Shown piece after piece: positions 1 to 7,617 of a DNA stretch of 64,000 nucleotides. The translations under genes and the position numbers were made by a program. The notes beneath the pieces were generated by a model. It did not search any database and had not been told where the DNA came from. It saw only the letters and a list, made by a program, of their open reading frames with translations. The number at the start of each line of letters is the position of its first letter. Position 1 is the stretch's first letter. The DNA is from Synechococcus sp. MU1642 (GTDB lineage: Bacteria > Cyanobacteriota > Cyanobacteriia > PCC-6307 > Cyanobiaceae), in the NCBI RefSeq assembly GCF_020514115.1, contig NZ_VTKZ01000009.1, positions 1-64,000 on the forward strand, given 5' to 3'.

Positions 1-102
1 GTAACCCAGTAAGGTCACGGGAAGAACACCCGTTGATAGGCTCTACGTGGAAGTCCAGTAATGGATGCAGCGGAGGAGTACTAATAGACCGAGGGCTTGA
101 CC
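1..102 (+). rRNA. rrl: 23S ribosomal RNA, 3' end (partial)
   Basis: This is the 3' end of the large-subunit rRNA; the 5' part lies outside the window. The segment contains the conserved terminal helix sequences (AGGAGTACTAATAGACCGAG just before the end). The 3' end is placed by eye at the GAGGGCTTGACC motif, so it may be off by a few bases. A 5S gene follows after about 110 bases of spacer, the normal rRNA operon order. Confidence 0.95.
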
Positions 103-197
103 AACATTTTGGTTCTTGCCTGAAGACTCATTTCTTTGTTAATTCAGACGTGCAGCGTTAGTTGCAGATCCTATGCAGTTCTCAGGGTTCACCCCTT

Positions 198-341
198 GAG
201 AATGTTTATCTATCCTGGTGTCCATGGCGGTGTGGTCCCACTCCGATCCATCCCGAACTCGGTTGTGAAACGCATCAGCGGCGACGATATTTGGGGGGTA
301 GCCCCCTGAGAAAATAGCTCGATGCCAGGTAAAACATTCTC
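198..341 (+). other. rRNA processing stem flanking 5S
   Basis: The 10 bases at 198-207 (GAGAATGTTT) are perfectly complementary to 332-341 (AAACATTCTC), so the precursor can fold into a stem that brackets 5S rRNA. Such stems are normally substrates for the ribonucleases that release 5S. The left arm can instead pair with TTCTCA at 179-184, giving a competing local hairpin over 179-202. The stem is seen in the sequence; the processing role is inferred from the rRNA operon context. Confidence 0.6.
213..330 (+). rRNA. rrf: 5S ribosomal RNA
   Basis: About 118 bases with the 5S hallmarks: a TCCTGGTG 5' strand pairing with the 3' GCCAGG strand, the central CCATCCCGAACTCGG loop B/C signature, and the GCGGCGACGATA segment before the loop E region. 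It follows the 23S end by about 110 bases and is followed by a rho-independent terminator, so it is the last gene of this rRNA operon. Ends were placed by pairing of the terminal helix. Confidence 0.95.
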
Positions 342-398
342 TTAATAGGCTGATGATGTGCTGGTTGCTGAAGCGATCAACATCACCATCCACGAAGA

Positions 399-428
399 AG
401 CCACCTCGTCATGAGGTGGCTTTTTTGT
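399..428 (+). terminator. rho-independent terminator of the rRNA operon
   Basis: GCCACCTC pairs with GAGGTGGC around a short GTCAT loop, and the stem is followed by a run of six T on the plus strand. It ends the transcript containing 23S and 5S, just before the BrkB-family gene. Confidence 0.9.
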
Positions 429-448
429 TGTAAGGTTTTAATGGTCTT

Positions 449-1393
449 TTGCGCTTATCTGTGCCGAGACGTTCGCTTCTTCGACGCTTAAGTGGGCAGA
501 TTTGGCAGGCCTGCCAGCGTTGGAATAACGCTGAATGTGTTGATTTAAGTGCTGCATTTGCTTATTTCGTTCTTCAGTCGTTCTTCCCACTGCTTTTAAT
601 CGCGTTGTCTATCGCTGCGCGGGTATTTGGCAAAACTGACAGTGTGGATAATGTGTTGGCCTCCGTGACGCAGGTCTTGCCGCCATCAGCAATAAGTCTG
701 GTTGATTCAACTTTGCGTGGCTTGGTCGATCAAGGCTTCGGGGCTGGAATCCTCGGTGTTGTTGTTTTGCTTCTTACGGCTAGTAATGCCTATTTAACGC
801 TCCAGCGTGGAGCTGATCGGCTGTGGTCCGACATTCTGCCGGAGCCATCAATTGGTTTGTCTTGGTGGCAACAGGTTGTGCAGTTTTGTAGAACGCGTGT
901 TGAGGCTTTTCTGACGGTTTTTGCCATATCTGTTTTGATTGTTTTTCAACAGTTGGTTCTTAGCGTCGGGCAGCTTCCAGAAGAGATGCTTGGCGTCTTG
1001 GATGGGGTTATCCCTGGCTTGATGGGATTTGTGCGCTCCAGTCCCATTCTTCCCCTCGGGCGGATTCTGGTGCCCGCCTTGATCTTGTCCTTGATGGCCT
1101 GGCTGCTTCAGGTGGTGTTGCCCAGTCGTCGTGTTCCTTCGATTCCTCTCATTCCCGGCTCGTTGTTGATTGGATTTGGTTTGGCTTTTCTCAATAAAAT
1201 TCTGAGTTTGAGTATTGTTTCCCTAGGCAATCGCTATCAGGCCTACGGCGTAATTGGCAGTGTTTTGGTCTTGACGCTTTGGGTCTGGTTGGTGGGTGTA
1301 ATTCTTTATTTTGGCCAGTGTTTAAGTGTGGAATTGGTTGCAGTTCGTCTTGCCAAGCCTCGGCTCGGGGAACCGAACAGTGTGACGTCTTGA
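449..1393 (+). CDS. YihY/BrkB-family inner membrane protein
   Basis: A 314-residue multi-pass membrane protein of the YihY/virulence factor BrkB family (once misnamed ribonuclease BN). The N-terminal AFAYFVLQSFFPLLLIALS segment and the C-terminal YQAYGVIGSVLVLTLWVWL segment are typical of the family; about six hydrophobic segments are visible. The molecular function of the family is unsettled, with envelope stress or transport roles proposed elsewhere. The start is TTG, because no in-frame ATG precedes the conserved part; the ATG at 441 is in another frame. It lies just after the rRNA terminator and so needs its own promoter within about 20 bases. Confidence 0.85.
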   Translation: MRLSVPRRSLLRRLSGQIWQACQRWNNAECVDLSAAFAYFVLQSFFPLLLIALSIAARVFGKTDSVDNVLASVTQVLPPSAISLVDSTLRGLVDQGFGAGILGVVVLLLTASNAYLTLQRGADRLWSDILPEPSIGLSWWQQVVQFCRTRVEAFLTVFAISVLIVFQQLVLSVGQLPEEMLGVLDGVIPGLMGFVRSSPILPLGRILVPALILSLMAWLLQVVLPSRRVPSIPLIPGSLLIGFGLAFLNKILSLSIVSLGNRYQAYGVIGSVLVLTLWVWLVGVILYFGQCLSVELVAVRLAKPRLGEPNSVTS

Positions 1394-1446
1394 ACTTTGA
1401 TTCAATTCTGCGAAGCTGATTAAGCGGACCTTCTCCGTTGAAGCCA

Positions 1447-1797
1447 ATGAATCGACCATCAGCAGTGTTGTGGATTGCAGTTGTTTTGCTGCTGCTGGTG
1501 CCAACCGCTGCCGGTCGTCTCATGCTTGATCTCGCCGGTGGTGTGCTGCTGGCTCTTTTGGCGCTCCCTCTGATCCTCTCGGGGCTTGGCTGGATTGGTT
1601 GGAAGCTTTTGCAGTCCAGGATGATTCGCTGTACCGCTTGCGGTTCCACCGGACTGAAGGGGGCTGGAGCATGTGCGCTCTGTGGAACGCCCTATCCGAG
1701 TGCAGAAGACAATCCTGCCAGTGCGGCAGCCCCATCTACTCCTGCCAGTGATCTCACCATTGACGTGGTCGCTCAGGACGTGGATTGCGATTCTTGA
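1447..1797 (+). CDS. small membrane protein with C-terminal zinc ribbon
   Basis: A protein of about 116 residues: two hydrophobic segments (residues ~6-25 and ~28-50), then a CTAC-x12-CALC zinc-ribbon-like pair, then a Ser/Pro/Ala-rich acidic tail. I chose the ATG at 1447, although an in-frame TTG lies three codons upstream. It is 53 bases behind the BrkB-like gene on the same strand and could share its transcript. Its 3' end overlaps the convergent DUF2834 gene by 25 bases. No specific function is recognised; a membrane-anchored metal-binding protein is an inference from sequence. Confidence 0.7.
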   Translation: MNRPSAVLWIAVVLLLLVPTAAGRLMLDLAGGVLLALLALPLILSGLGWIGWKLLQSRMIRCTACGSTGLKGAGACALCGTPYPSAEDNPASAAAPSTPASDLTIDVVAQDVDCDS

Positions 1798-2126
1798 GCC
1801 TGCAGCTGTCGTTCCCGCAGGAACAAGAAAAACGGAGCAGCACAGGCGAATGCAACGCCAAAACTTAAGGGGATGGCCAGCCACCAGCCTTTGATCTTCT
1901 GACGTGGGCCTTCCACACATATCCATAACGTGACGGCACTGGCTCCCACCAGCAGGTCAGCGCTCAAGGAGCGTGAGGCGACTGTGCTGCTGGCATCGGC
2001 GATAAATCGTGCCAAATCAAAGGCCTGTCCGCCTCCTTCAGCGATGAACTCCAGGTTGGCTTTCCAGGGCAGGATCGCTCCCAACACAGCCAGAAGCAGA
2101 TAGATCCAAGGCAGGGCTTTACGCAT
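1773..2126 (-). CDS. DUF2834 family membrane protein
   Basis: A protein of about 117 residues with three hydrophobic segments (WIYLLLAVLGAILPW, a central one around LLVGASAVTLW, and WWLAIPLSFGVAFACAAPFF), matching the DUF2834 pattern of small bacterial membrane proteins. The function is unknown. I chose the ATG at 2126, beside the stop of xseB (8-base overlap), over upstream in-frame ATGs that would run further into xseB. It is probably the last gene of the xseA-xseB transcript. Confidence 0.7.
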   Translation of the reverse strand: MRKALPWIYLLLAVLGAILPWKANLEFIAEGGGQAFDLARFIADASSTVASRSLSADLLVGASAVTLWICVEGPRQKIKGWWLAIPLSFGVAFACAAPFFLFLRERQLQAQESQSTS

Positions 2127-2388
2127 TGTTCGTGGCATTGAGGGTTGTGGGATCAAGTTCGATAATCGACTTTTCGACGCTGTCGAGCAGGTTCTGGCAA
2201 CGCCTCAGATAAACCTCGCCGTGGAGAACTTTTTGCTGCAAGTCCGCCAAGGGAACATTGTCGTTCTGCAGCTCAGCAAGTAGCAGATCCAGAGCCTGCA
2301 TGGCTTCTTCGTAGCTAAGGCCTTCGGCATCCTTTCGCCACACTTCGATGCGATCACGGTGTTCTTTGTTGACTTGGCGCTTGCTCAT
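2119..2388 (-). CDS. xseB: exodeoxyribonuclease VII small subunit
   Basis: 89 residues, the normal size for XseB. The conserved core SYEEAMQALDLLLAELQ is followed by VPLADLQQKVLHGEVYLRRC, the two helices that pack on the large subunit. Exonuclease VII degrades single-stranded DNA from both ends into short oligonucleotides. The start ATG shares a base with the end of xseA (2388), implying coupled translation of the two subunits. Confidence 0.95.
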   Translation of the reverse strand: MSKRQVNKEHRDRIEVWRKDAEGLSYEEAMQALDLLLAELQNDNVPLADLQQKVLHGEVYLRRCQNLLDSVEKSIIELDPTTLNATNNA

Positions 2389-3587
2389 CAGGAGGTGGTG
2401 TTGGGTTCACTGCGCTGGATCTGATCGACCCGGGCCTCAAGGCTTCCGTCGCTCATTCGAATGTTGAGCTGATCACCGATCTTGACGGATTCCAGGCCTG
2501 AGATGGATTCGCCGGCTTCGTTGCTGATTAGGGCCAAGCCGCGCTTCAGCCAGCGTTCCGGTGAAAGCGCCTTGAGTAATTGGTGCTTTTGGGCAAGCCC
2601 CTGGCGTAAGCGCCTGATCTTCTCCAGTGGAGACTGTTGCTGCAGCGCAACGGCCTGATCCTGGAGCCTCTGACGCTCGCGATGGATCCTTCCCAGCAGT
2701 GCGTCTTTCAATCGGCTTTGCCGTTGCACAAGTCCCTGGCGTTCTGCCTCGCGGTCGGGCAGCAGTGCCACGATCGCCGCCGTTGGCGTGGCTGAGCGAT
2801 GGTCTGCCACCAGATCGGCGACGGTGAGATCGTCCTCATGGCCCAGGCCAGTCACGACCGGTATGGGGTAGTGCGCCAGGAGGCGGCAAAGGACCTCGTT
2901 GTCGAACACTGCTAAGTCTTCTCGGCTGCCACCGCCGCGGGCGAGCACCAAAGCTTGAAGTCCCAGCTCGGTGGAGCGTTCGGCCAAGCTCTCCAGGGTG
3001 CTGATGATCATCGGAGCCACGGATCCCTGCACAGGAATCGGCACCACGAACAGTTGGGTAAGGGGCCAGCGTTCCGCCGCGGTGCGGAGCATGTCGGCCA
3101 GGGCGGAACTGGGCACGCTTGTGAGCACTGCGATGGAGGAGGGTTGGCTCGGAAGCGGCCTCTGACGCTTGGGGTCGATCACCCCTTCCTGTTCCAGCAG
3201 TTGACGCACCCGTTCAAAGTCGCGGAGCACCGTGCTGAGACTGGGGCGGATGTCCAGCGCCTGAACCGTAAGGCTGGCCCGCGCTGCCCAGAAATTGAGC
3301 TTGCCCACAACTGTGACGCCGTCCCCGTCCTTGGGCTGGTAGCTCAACTGCGCCAGTTTTGAAGCCCACACCACACCGGAAATACTGGTGGTGCCGTCGG
3401 TGAGCGTGAGCCAGAGGTGGCCCTTTTTGAGTTGAGGACGGGAGACCGTTGCCTCCAGCAAAAAACGCGGCGCAAAGCCGCGTTCCAGCAGGCTTCCGAT
3501 GGCTGTGTTCAGCTCAGCAACGGAATAGGTCGGAAGACGATCAACGCTCAAGGCGGCTGTAGGCGTAACCCCAGTAAATGCAGACAA
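2388..3587 (-). CDS. xseA: exodeoxyribonuclease VII large subunit
   Basis: A 399-residue XseA. It has an N-terminal OB-fold (residues ~20-110, with WLTLTDGTTSISGVVW), the nuclease domain with TSVPSSALADMLRTAAERWP and the RGGGSREDLAVFDNE motif, the GHEDDLTVADLVADHRSATPTA block, and a C-terminal coiled-coil region that binds XseB. The listed start overlaps the upstream small gene by 47 bases. A TTG at about codon 14 would give a product starting just before DRLPTYSV and would almost abut that gene's stop, so it is a credible alternative start. Confidence 0.95.
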   Translation of the reverse strand: MSAFTGVTPTAALSVDRLPTYSVAELNTAIGSLLERGFAPRFLLEATVSRPQLKKGHLWLTLTDGTTSISGVVWASKLAQLSYQPKDGDGVTVVGKLNFWAARASLTVQALDIRPSLSTVLRDFERVRQLLEQEGVIDPKRQRPLPSQPSSIAVLTSVPSSALADMLRTAAERWPLTQLFVVPIPVQGSVAPMIISTLESLAERSTELGLQALVLARGGGSREDLAVFDNEVLCRLLAHYPIPVVTGLGHEDDLTVADLVADHRSATPTAAIVALLPDREAERQGLVQRQSRLKDALLGRIHRERQRLQDQAVALQQQSPLEKIRRLRQGLAQKHQLLKALSPERWLKRGLALISNEAGESISGLESVKIGDQLNIRMSDGSLEARVDQIQRSEPNTTS

Positions 3588-3744
3588 CGGCCGAGATGCT
3601 TGTCAGCAGAACGCCCCAGTGCTGGTGGATTTGAGTGGCACCAATCGTGCAGATCACCAAGGCGCTGCTGAGCAGCCTTGATCCATCACGTCTGTTCTGA
3701 ACGTAAAGCGGTGCCAACGACAGCCTCGGCGGAATCCTTCCCAC
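3541..3744 (-). CDS. small hypothetical membrane protein
   Basis: A 67-residue product with a basic N-terminal part and two hydrophobic stretches (LLSSALVICTIGA and VLLTSISAVVCIYWGYAY). The first possible start is GTG at 3744; an in-frame TTG at 3717 is also possible. It lies directly upstream of xseA and overlaps its 5' end. No family was recognised. It is included because it fills the space between the hli terminator and xseA on the same strand with no competing frame. Confidence 0.5.
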   Translation of the reverse strand: MGRIPPRLSLAPLYVQNRRDGSRLLSSALVICTIGATQIHQHWGVLLTSISAVVCIYWGYAYSRLER

Positions 3745-3779
3745 TGTGCTGCATCAGCGGTGGCTGGTTGAGAGACAAC

Positions 3780-3807
3780 AAAAAACCCCCCGATAGGACG
3801 GGGGGTT
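3780..3807 (-). terminator. rho-independent terminator after hli
   Basis: Six C at 3786-3791 and six G at 3800-3805 form a perfect GC stem with an 8-base loop. On the minus strand the stem is followed by a run of T (the A-run at 3780-3785). It sits 23 bases behind the stop codon of the minus-strand hli gene, so it most likely ends that mRNA. Confidence 0.9.
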
Positions 3808-3829
3808 CTGTGAATCCGTGAATCGGAAA

Positions 3830-3970
3830 TCAGCCGAGGCCAATCTGAGTCAGGATGCCTTGGCCGGTAAGGAGCTCGGTGCCGAGGCCGATAACAAAGC
3901 CCATCATGGCCAGGCGACCGTTCCAGGTCTCAGCGAAGTTGACGAAGCCGAAGCGTGCGTTGTCAGACAT
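3830..3970 (-). CDS. hli: high light-inducible protein (Hli)
   Basis: A 46-residue single-helix chlorophyll-binding protein. The helix carries the Hli/CAB signature ETWNGRLAMMGFVIGL (residues ~14-29), where Glu, Asn and Arg are chlorophyll ligands or form the inter-helix ion pair. The C-terminal TGQGILTQIGL is also typical. These thylakoid proteins bind chlorophyll and carotenoid and protect photosystem assembly and repair under high light. It has its own terminator and about 100 bases of upstream spacer, so it is probably monocistronic. Confidence 0.9.
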   Translation of the reverse strand: MSDNARFGFVNFAETWNGRLAMMGFVIGLGTELLTGQGILTQIGLG

Positions 3971-4071
3971 GGGTTGAATCGTTTGGATGTAGATCAATGT
4001 AACAAAGGTTGGAGTTTTGTTGCATGTGCTAAGGGCTACTCAATTGGGCATTCGCCCGTTTTTCAAGGTTG

Positions 4072-6567
4072 TCATCCGTCCGACCGGCGCTTGGTCCGGG
4101 ACGTCGGCAGAGCTTCGCGGGGATCGTCGGGCCAGGGGTGCTTGGGGTAGCGCCCCCGCATCTCCCGGCGCACCTCCTGGTAGCTGCCTTGCCAGAAGCC
4201 TTTGAGGTCGCGCGTGCGCTGAAGGGGACGACCGGCTGGAGAGAGTAGTTCCAATGTGACGGGGATGCGGCCATTCAGCACGTGGGGGCCGTCGTCAGAT
4301 CCGAACATCTCCTGCAATTTCACGGCGAGGATCACCTCATCGGCGGTGTAAAGGAGGGCCGCCTGACGGCCGGAGGGGATCGGAATGCGGCGCGGCAGCA
4401 GACCATCCAGTTGTTGCCTAAAGCTCCAGTCCAGATCGCCCCAAAGTGCTTCTTCCAAGGCTGTGACGCTGATGTCGCTCCAGCCCAGGCAGCTCTCCAG
4501 ACTTGGACCAAGCCAGGTGTCAGCCTGCTCCAGCAGTGTTGTTAGATCGCGAGCAGGCCAGGGGGCGCCAATCTGTTGTTGCATCAATGCCAGCCGTTGG
4601 CGCAGCTGATGGCAGCTGTCCGTCCAGGGCAGGGCATCAAGGCTGGAACTCTTCTTCAGCTGCTCGATCAGCATGGTGCGGCAGAGCGCTGCCGCTGGCG
4701 AAGGCTGTGGTGTGCGGCTCACCACCAACGCCCCCAGTTTCAGCTGGCGTTCGGCGCGGACCCGCTGGCGGTCAGGATCCCAGCTGACCTCGTCCTGCCA
4801 CTGGCCGTCCCGTTCAGCGATGTTCTGAAGAGTGCTCTGGCTGAGGGCCACTGCCATCTGGATCCGCGTGTCCCTGCCGCCCGTGTCGACCCTGGCAACG
4901 GCCAGGGCTGGACTGCCCAGGAGCGGATCCCAGGGCAGCAGCGTGGCTCCGCGGCCCTGACGCAGCTGATAGCGACCGGTCTGGTCTGGACGCTGTTGCG
5001 CCAGCCATTCCGGAAAGGCCGCCAGGATCAGATCGCCAGCATTGACAGACGCGCCTCGTGCCTGGGGTGAGGTGCCCAGTCGCTTCAGTTGGCGGCGGAG
5101 TTGCTGGCTGAGCTTTTGCAGGGATGGATGGCGCTGAATGTTGGAGAGCCGGGCCTCGAGATCGCTGCCGATTTGGCGGCGATCGAAGGGATCCCGTTCG
5201 CTGAGGATGGCCGCCAGATCGCATCCCAGCTGGGGGGCGCCCTGTTCATGGGCTTCCAGCAGCAGCATGCCGAGACGGGGGTGAACACCCAGACCGCAGA
5301 TCAAACGTCCTCGCTCGCTGATGCGGCCGTCGTGCTCCAGCAGGCCGAGTTGTTGCAGTCCGTGCTGTCCCTCCCGCATGGCTGCTGCGGGGGGAGGGTC
5401 CAGCCACGGCAACTCTTCTCCTAGCCCAGCCCCCCACTGGGCCAGTTCCATCAGCACCGGCTGAGGATCTGCCAGCAGTAGTTCAGCGGGGTGAAAGGGT
5501 GGCCGTTTTTGTTGCTCTGCTGGTGACCAGAGGCGGATGCAGCGGCCCGGACACTGTCGTCCTGCCCGGCCTCTGCGCTGCTCCGCGCTGGCCAGGCTGG
5601 AGACCACCGTCTCCAGGCCCTCCATGCGGGTATTGGGGTCGTAGCGCAGTTGACGGCTGAGGCCACTGTCAATCACCAGGCGAACCCCATCGATGGTGAG
5701 GGAGCTCTCGGCAATGGCGCTGGCCAAGATGATGCTGCCGTCCTGGTTTGGCTCGCAGCGCTGCAGGGCTGAACTCTGTTGCTGCAGGGGCAGTTGACCA
5801 TGCAGCGTTTGAATCTTCCAGTTCTGCAGGGAAGGGGCGGCCGTCAGGGTCTGCCTGCAGCGTTCAATCTCCGCTAGCCCCGGAAGGAAGACAAGAACGC
5901 CGCTCCCCGGCGGTTGGTCGAGGGTGTGTTGCTCGATGGCGCGTAACACCTGCTTTGGCAGGGGTTCGTCCGGCCGTGGTGGTTGGTGGTGGGTTTCCAC
6001 CGGGTAACAGCGGCCCGGGCTTTCCAGCACCGTCGCTTCGGGCAGCCGTTCCCTCAGATCGGATAGATCCAGCGTGGCCGACATCAAGATCACGGCGAGA
6101 TCGGGATTCAGCAGAGGTCTCGCCTCTCGCAGCAAAGCGAGGGAAAGGTCCGCATCACGCCCCCGCTCATGAAATTCATCGAAGATCACGCACCCCACCC
6201 CATCCAGCGAGGGGTCGCTCTGCAAGCGCCGCAGGAAGAGGCCGCCAGTGATCACCTCCACCTGGGTGCTGCCGGATCGTTTCTGTTCCCCGCGCACGGC
6301 GTAACCGATGCGCGCACCGATGTCTTCTCCCAGGCTCTCGGCAAGGCGGGCGGCGGCAGCTTTGGTGGCCAGCCGCCGCGGCTCAATCATCCAGATTTTC
6401 TGATGGTTTTTAAGAACGTACGGGCCTTCTGTCAGGGCTCCGATCAGCGCCAGGGGAACCCGTGTGGTCTTGCCAGCCCCAGGCGGCGCCTGGAGCAGAA
6501 GCGTTTGTCCTGGGCGGACCTCAGAGCAGATCTGCTCCAACAGGGCGTCGATCGGGAACTGGCTCAA
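4072..6567 (-). CDS. hrpB: ATP-dependent helicase HrpB
   Basis: 831 residues, the normal length for HrpB. Visible motifs are Walker A (PPGAGKTTRVP, ~residues 26-36), the DEFHER box (~126-131), SATL (motif III), the C-terminal helicase part with QRRGRAGRQCPGRC (motif VI), the HA2/ratchet region, and the HrpB-specific C-terminal domain ending with the KGFWQGSYQEVRREMRGRYPKHPWP block. It is a DEAH-box superfamily 2 RNA/DNA helicase whose bacterial role is poorly defined. Only very small genes lie upstream. Confidence 0.95.
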   Translation of the reverse strand: MSQFPIDALLEQICSEVRPGQTLLLQAPPGAGKTTRVPLALIGALTEGPYVLKNHQKIWMIEPRRLATKAAAARLAESLGEDIGARIGYAVRGEQKRSGSTQVEVITGGLFLRRLQSDPSLDGVGCVIFDEFHERGRDADLSLALLREARPLLNPDLAVILMSATLDLSDLRERLPEATVLESPGRCYPVETHHQPPRPDEPLPKQVLRAIEQHTLDQPPGSGVLVFLPGLAEIERCRQTLTAAPSLQNWKIQTLHGQLPLQQQSSALQRCEPNQDGSIILASAIAESSLTIDGVRLVIDSGLSRQLRYDPNTRMEGLETVVSSLASAEQRRGRAGRQCPGRCIRLWSPAEQQKRPPFHPAELLLADPQPVLMELAQWGAGLGEELPWLDPPPAAAMREGQHGLQQLGLLEHDGRISERGRLICGLGVHPRLGMLLLEAHEQGAPQLGCDLAAILSERDPFDRRQIGSDLEARLSNIQRHPSLQKLSQQLRRQLKRLGTSPQARGASVNAGDLILAAFPEWLAQQRPDQTGRYQLRQGRGATLLPWDPLLGSPALAVARVDTGGRDTRIQMAVALSQSTLQNIAERDGQWQDEVSWDPDRQRVRAERQLKLGALVVSRTPQPSPAAALCRTMLIEQLKKSSSLDALPWTDSCHQLRQRLALMQQQIGAPWPARDLTTLLEQADTWLGPSLESCLGWSDISVTALEEALWGDLDWSFRQQLDGLLPRRIPIPSGRQAALLYTADEVILAVKLQEMFGSDDGPHVLNGRIPVTLELLSPAGRPLQRTRDLKGFWQGSYQEVRREMRGRYPKHPWPDDPREALPTSRTKRRSDG

Positions 6568-6586
6568 AGCGGTGTTGCCGCTCGCT

Positions 6587-6691
6587 TCATGGGACGAGAT
6601 TCATTAGGCCGAAAAGCGCAAGGCTGCTGATGGCGCCGACGGCGGCCAACAGCAGCACAAGCGGGCCTATGGAAACAGCAAGGGAGGCCAT
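6587..6691 (-). CDS. possible 34-residue membrane peptide
   Basis: An ATG-started frame of 34 codons encodes an almost wholly hydrophobic peptide with one transmembrane helix (GPLVLLLAAVGAISSLALFG), ending NLVP. The size resembles photosystem and cytochrome b6f small subunits, but it does not match PsbX, PsbM, PsbT, PsbY, PetG, PetL, PetM, PetN, PsaI or PsaM as I know them. It is 19 bases upstream of hrpB on the same strand. The reading could be chance in a GC-rich gap; conservation across related genomes would decide. Confidence 0.4.
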   Translation of the reverse strand: MASLAVSIGPLVLLLAAVGAISSLALFGLMNLVP

Positions 6692-6789
6692 GAAGACTTT
6701 ATTAAAGGCCGGATCGATTCCGGTCTAGCTCCCTTGTCTGTCGCGTCGCTGCATTCATTCGCACGCCTTTACAGAATTCCCGTGCTTGA

Positions 6790-7173
6790 TCAGCGCACGT
6801 GGCGGGTCCCATCCACGGGGTGGTACTCCTCTCCAGTGAGCTCCTCAAACACGATGGCCGGGAGGCCCGTCTCGAACATGGTCTGCAGCGCTTCCTTGAG
6901 ATAAGGGTTCCAGCCTCCAGTGCTCACCTGGCCGTGGCGGACGGTCCAGTCCCAGGTGCCCTGAAGGTCGCGGGGGATCCGACCTTCCCGGTCACGACGG
7001 GCCACTAAATCGAGAGATTCGACAAGCCCCACGGTGATGGGGTCCTTCCCGTAGGCCGGAGTAAGGCTCAACTCCAGGCGAACCGGATCTTCTTTCATCA
7101 GCCGAAGCCGAAACCGGGGGGGCAGCTTGAGGCCCTTGATGACCGCGGCAACGATGCGTGTTCTCTGATCCAC
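6790..7173 (-). CDS. conserved hypothetical protein
   Basis: A 127-residue soluble protein (GTG start) with no membrane segment. It has a basic N-terminal half (KGLKLPPRFRLRLMKED), a central RREREGR-like basic turn and a C-terminal part with GWNPYLKEALQTMFETGLPAIVFEELTGEEY. I do not recognise a named domain; the composition and neighbours suggest a cyanobacterial conserved protein. It lies 33 bases downstream of the DUF2973 gene on the same strand and may be cotranscribed with it. Confidence 0.65.
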   Translation of the reverse strand: MDQRTRIVAAVIKGLKLPPRFRLRLMKEDPVRLELSLTPAYGKDPITVGLVESLDLVARRDREGRIPRDLQGTWDWTVRHGQVSTGGWNPYLKEALQTMFETGLPAIVFEELTGEEYHPVDGTRHVR

Positions 7174-7206
7174 TCAGGCGACCCCTGTCGACTCCAAGCG
7201 CCCAAT

Positions 7207-7479
7207 TTATTCAGTGCCGGGTCCAGCGGCCGTCGAGGCTTCGTCATCTTCACCACCAAAGCGCACCGTGAGCAGGGCCTCTTCAGTAATACGTCCCTCG
7301 CTGTCCAGCAGTTCTGGGTGAACGGTTACCTGGCCTGTGCGGTCGCTAGGAGCGTTGCTGGGCACGCTGTTGATCGGACCACTGGCAGCGCGAAAACCTT
7401 TGCTCATCACGCGGAAGGCCTGCCACAACAGGGCCACGAACAGCGCTCCGTAGATGAGGGGAAACAGCGAACCGAGCAT
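7207..7479 (-). CDS. DUF2973 family protein
   Basis: A 90-residue protein with one N-terminal transmembrane helix (LFPLIYGALFVALLWQAF), a linker, and the conserved tail VHPELLDSEGRITEEALLTVRF followed by an acidic end. This arrangement fits the cyanobacterial DUF2973 family, whose function is unknown. It is the first gene of a two-gene leftward unit, divergent from the htrA-like protease with about 140 bases between them. Confidence 0.7.
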   Translation of the reverse strand: MLGSLFPLIYGALFVALLWQAFRVMSKGFRAASGPINSVPSNAPSDRTGQVTVHPELLDSEGRITEEALLTVRFGGEDDEASTAAGPGTE

Positions 7480-7617
7480 GACCCTCCGACCCAGCTGAAT
7501 GTCTGCATCCTCACGCTATCGGGACCCCGGTCGCATGTGGTCACAGCTTTGACATGGAACTTGGCTTTTTGAGATCTGCTCTGCGTAGCGTCGAGGCAGC
7601 TGATCGCCCTTGAAGCT

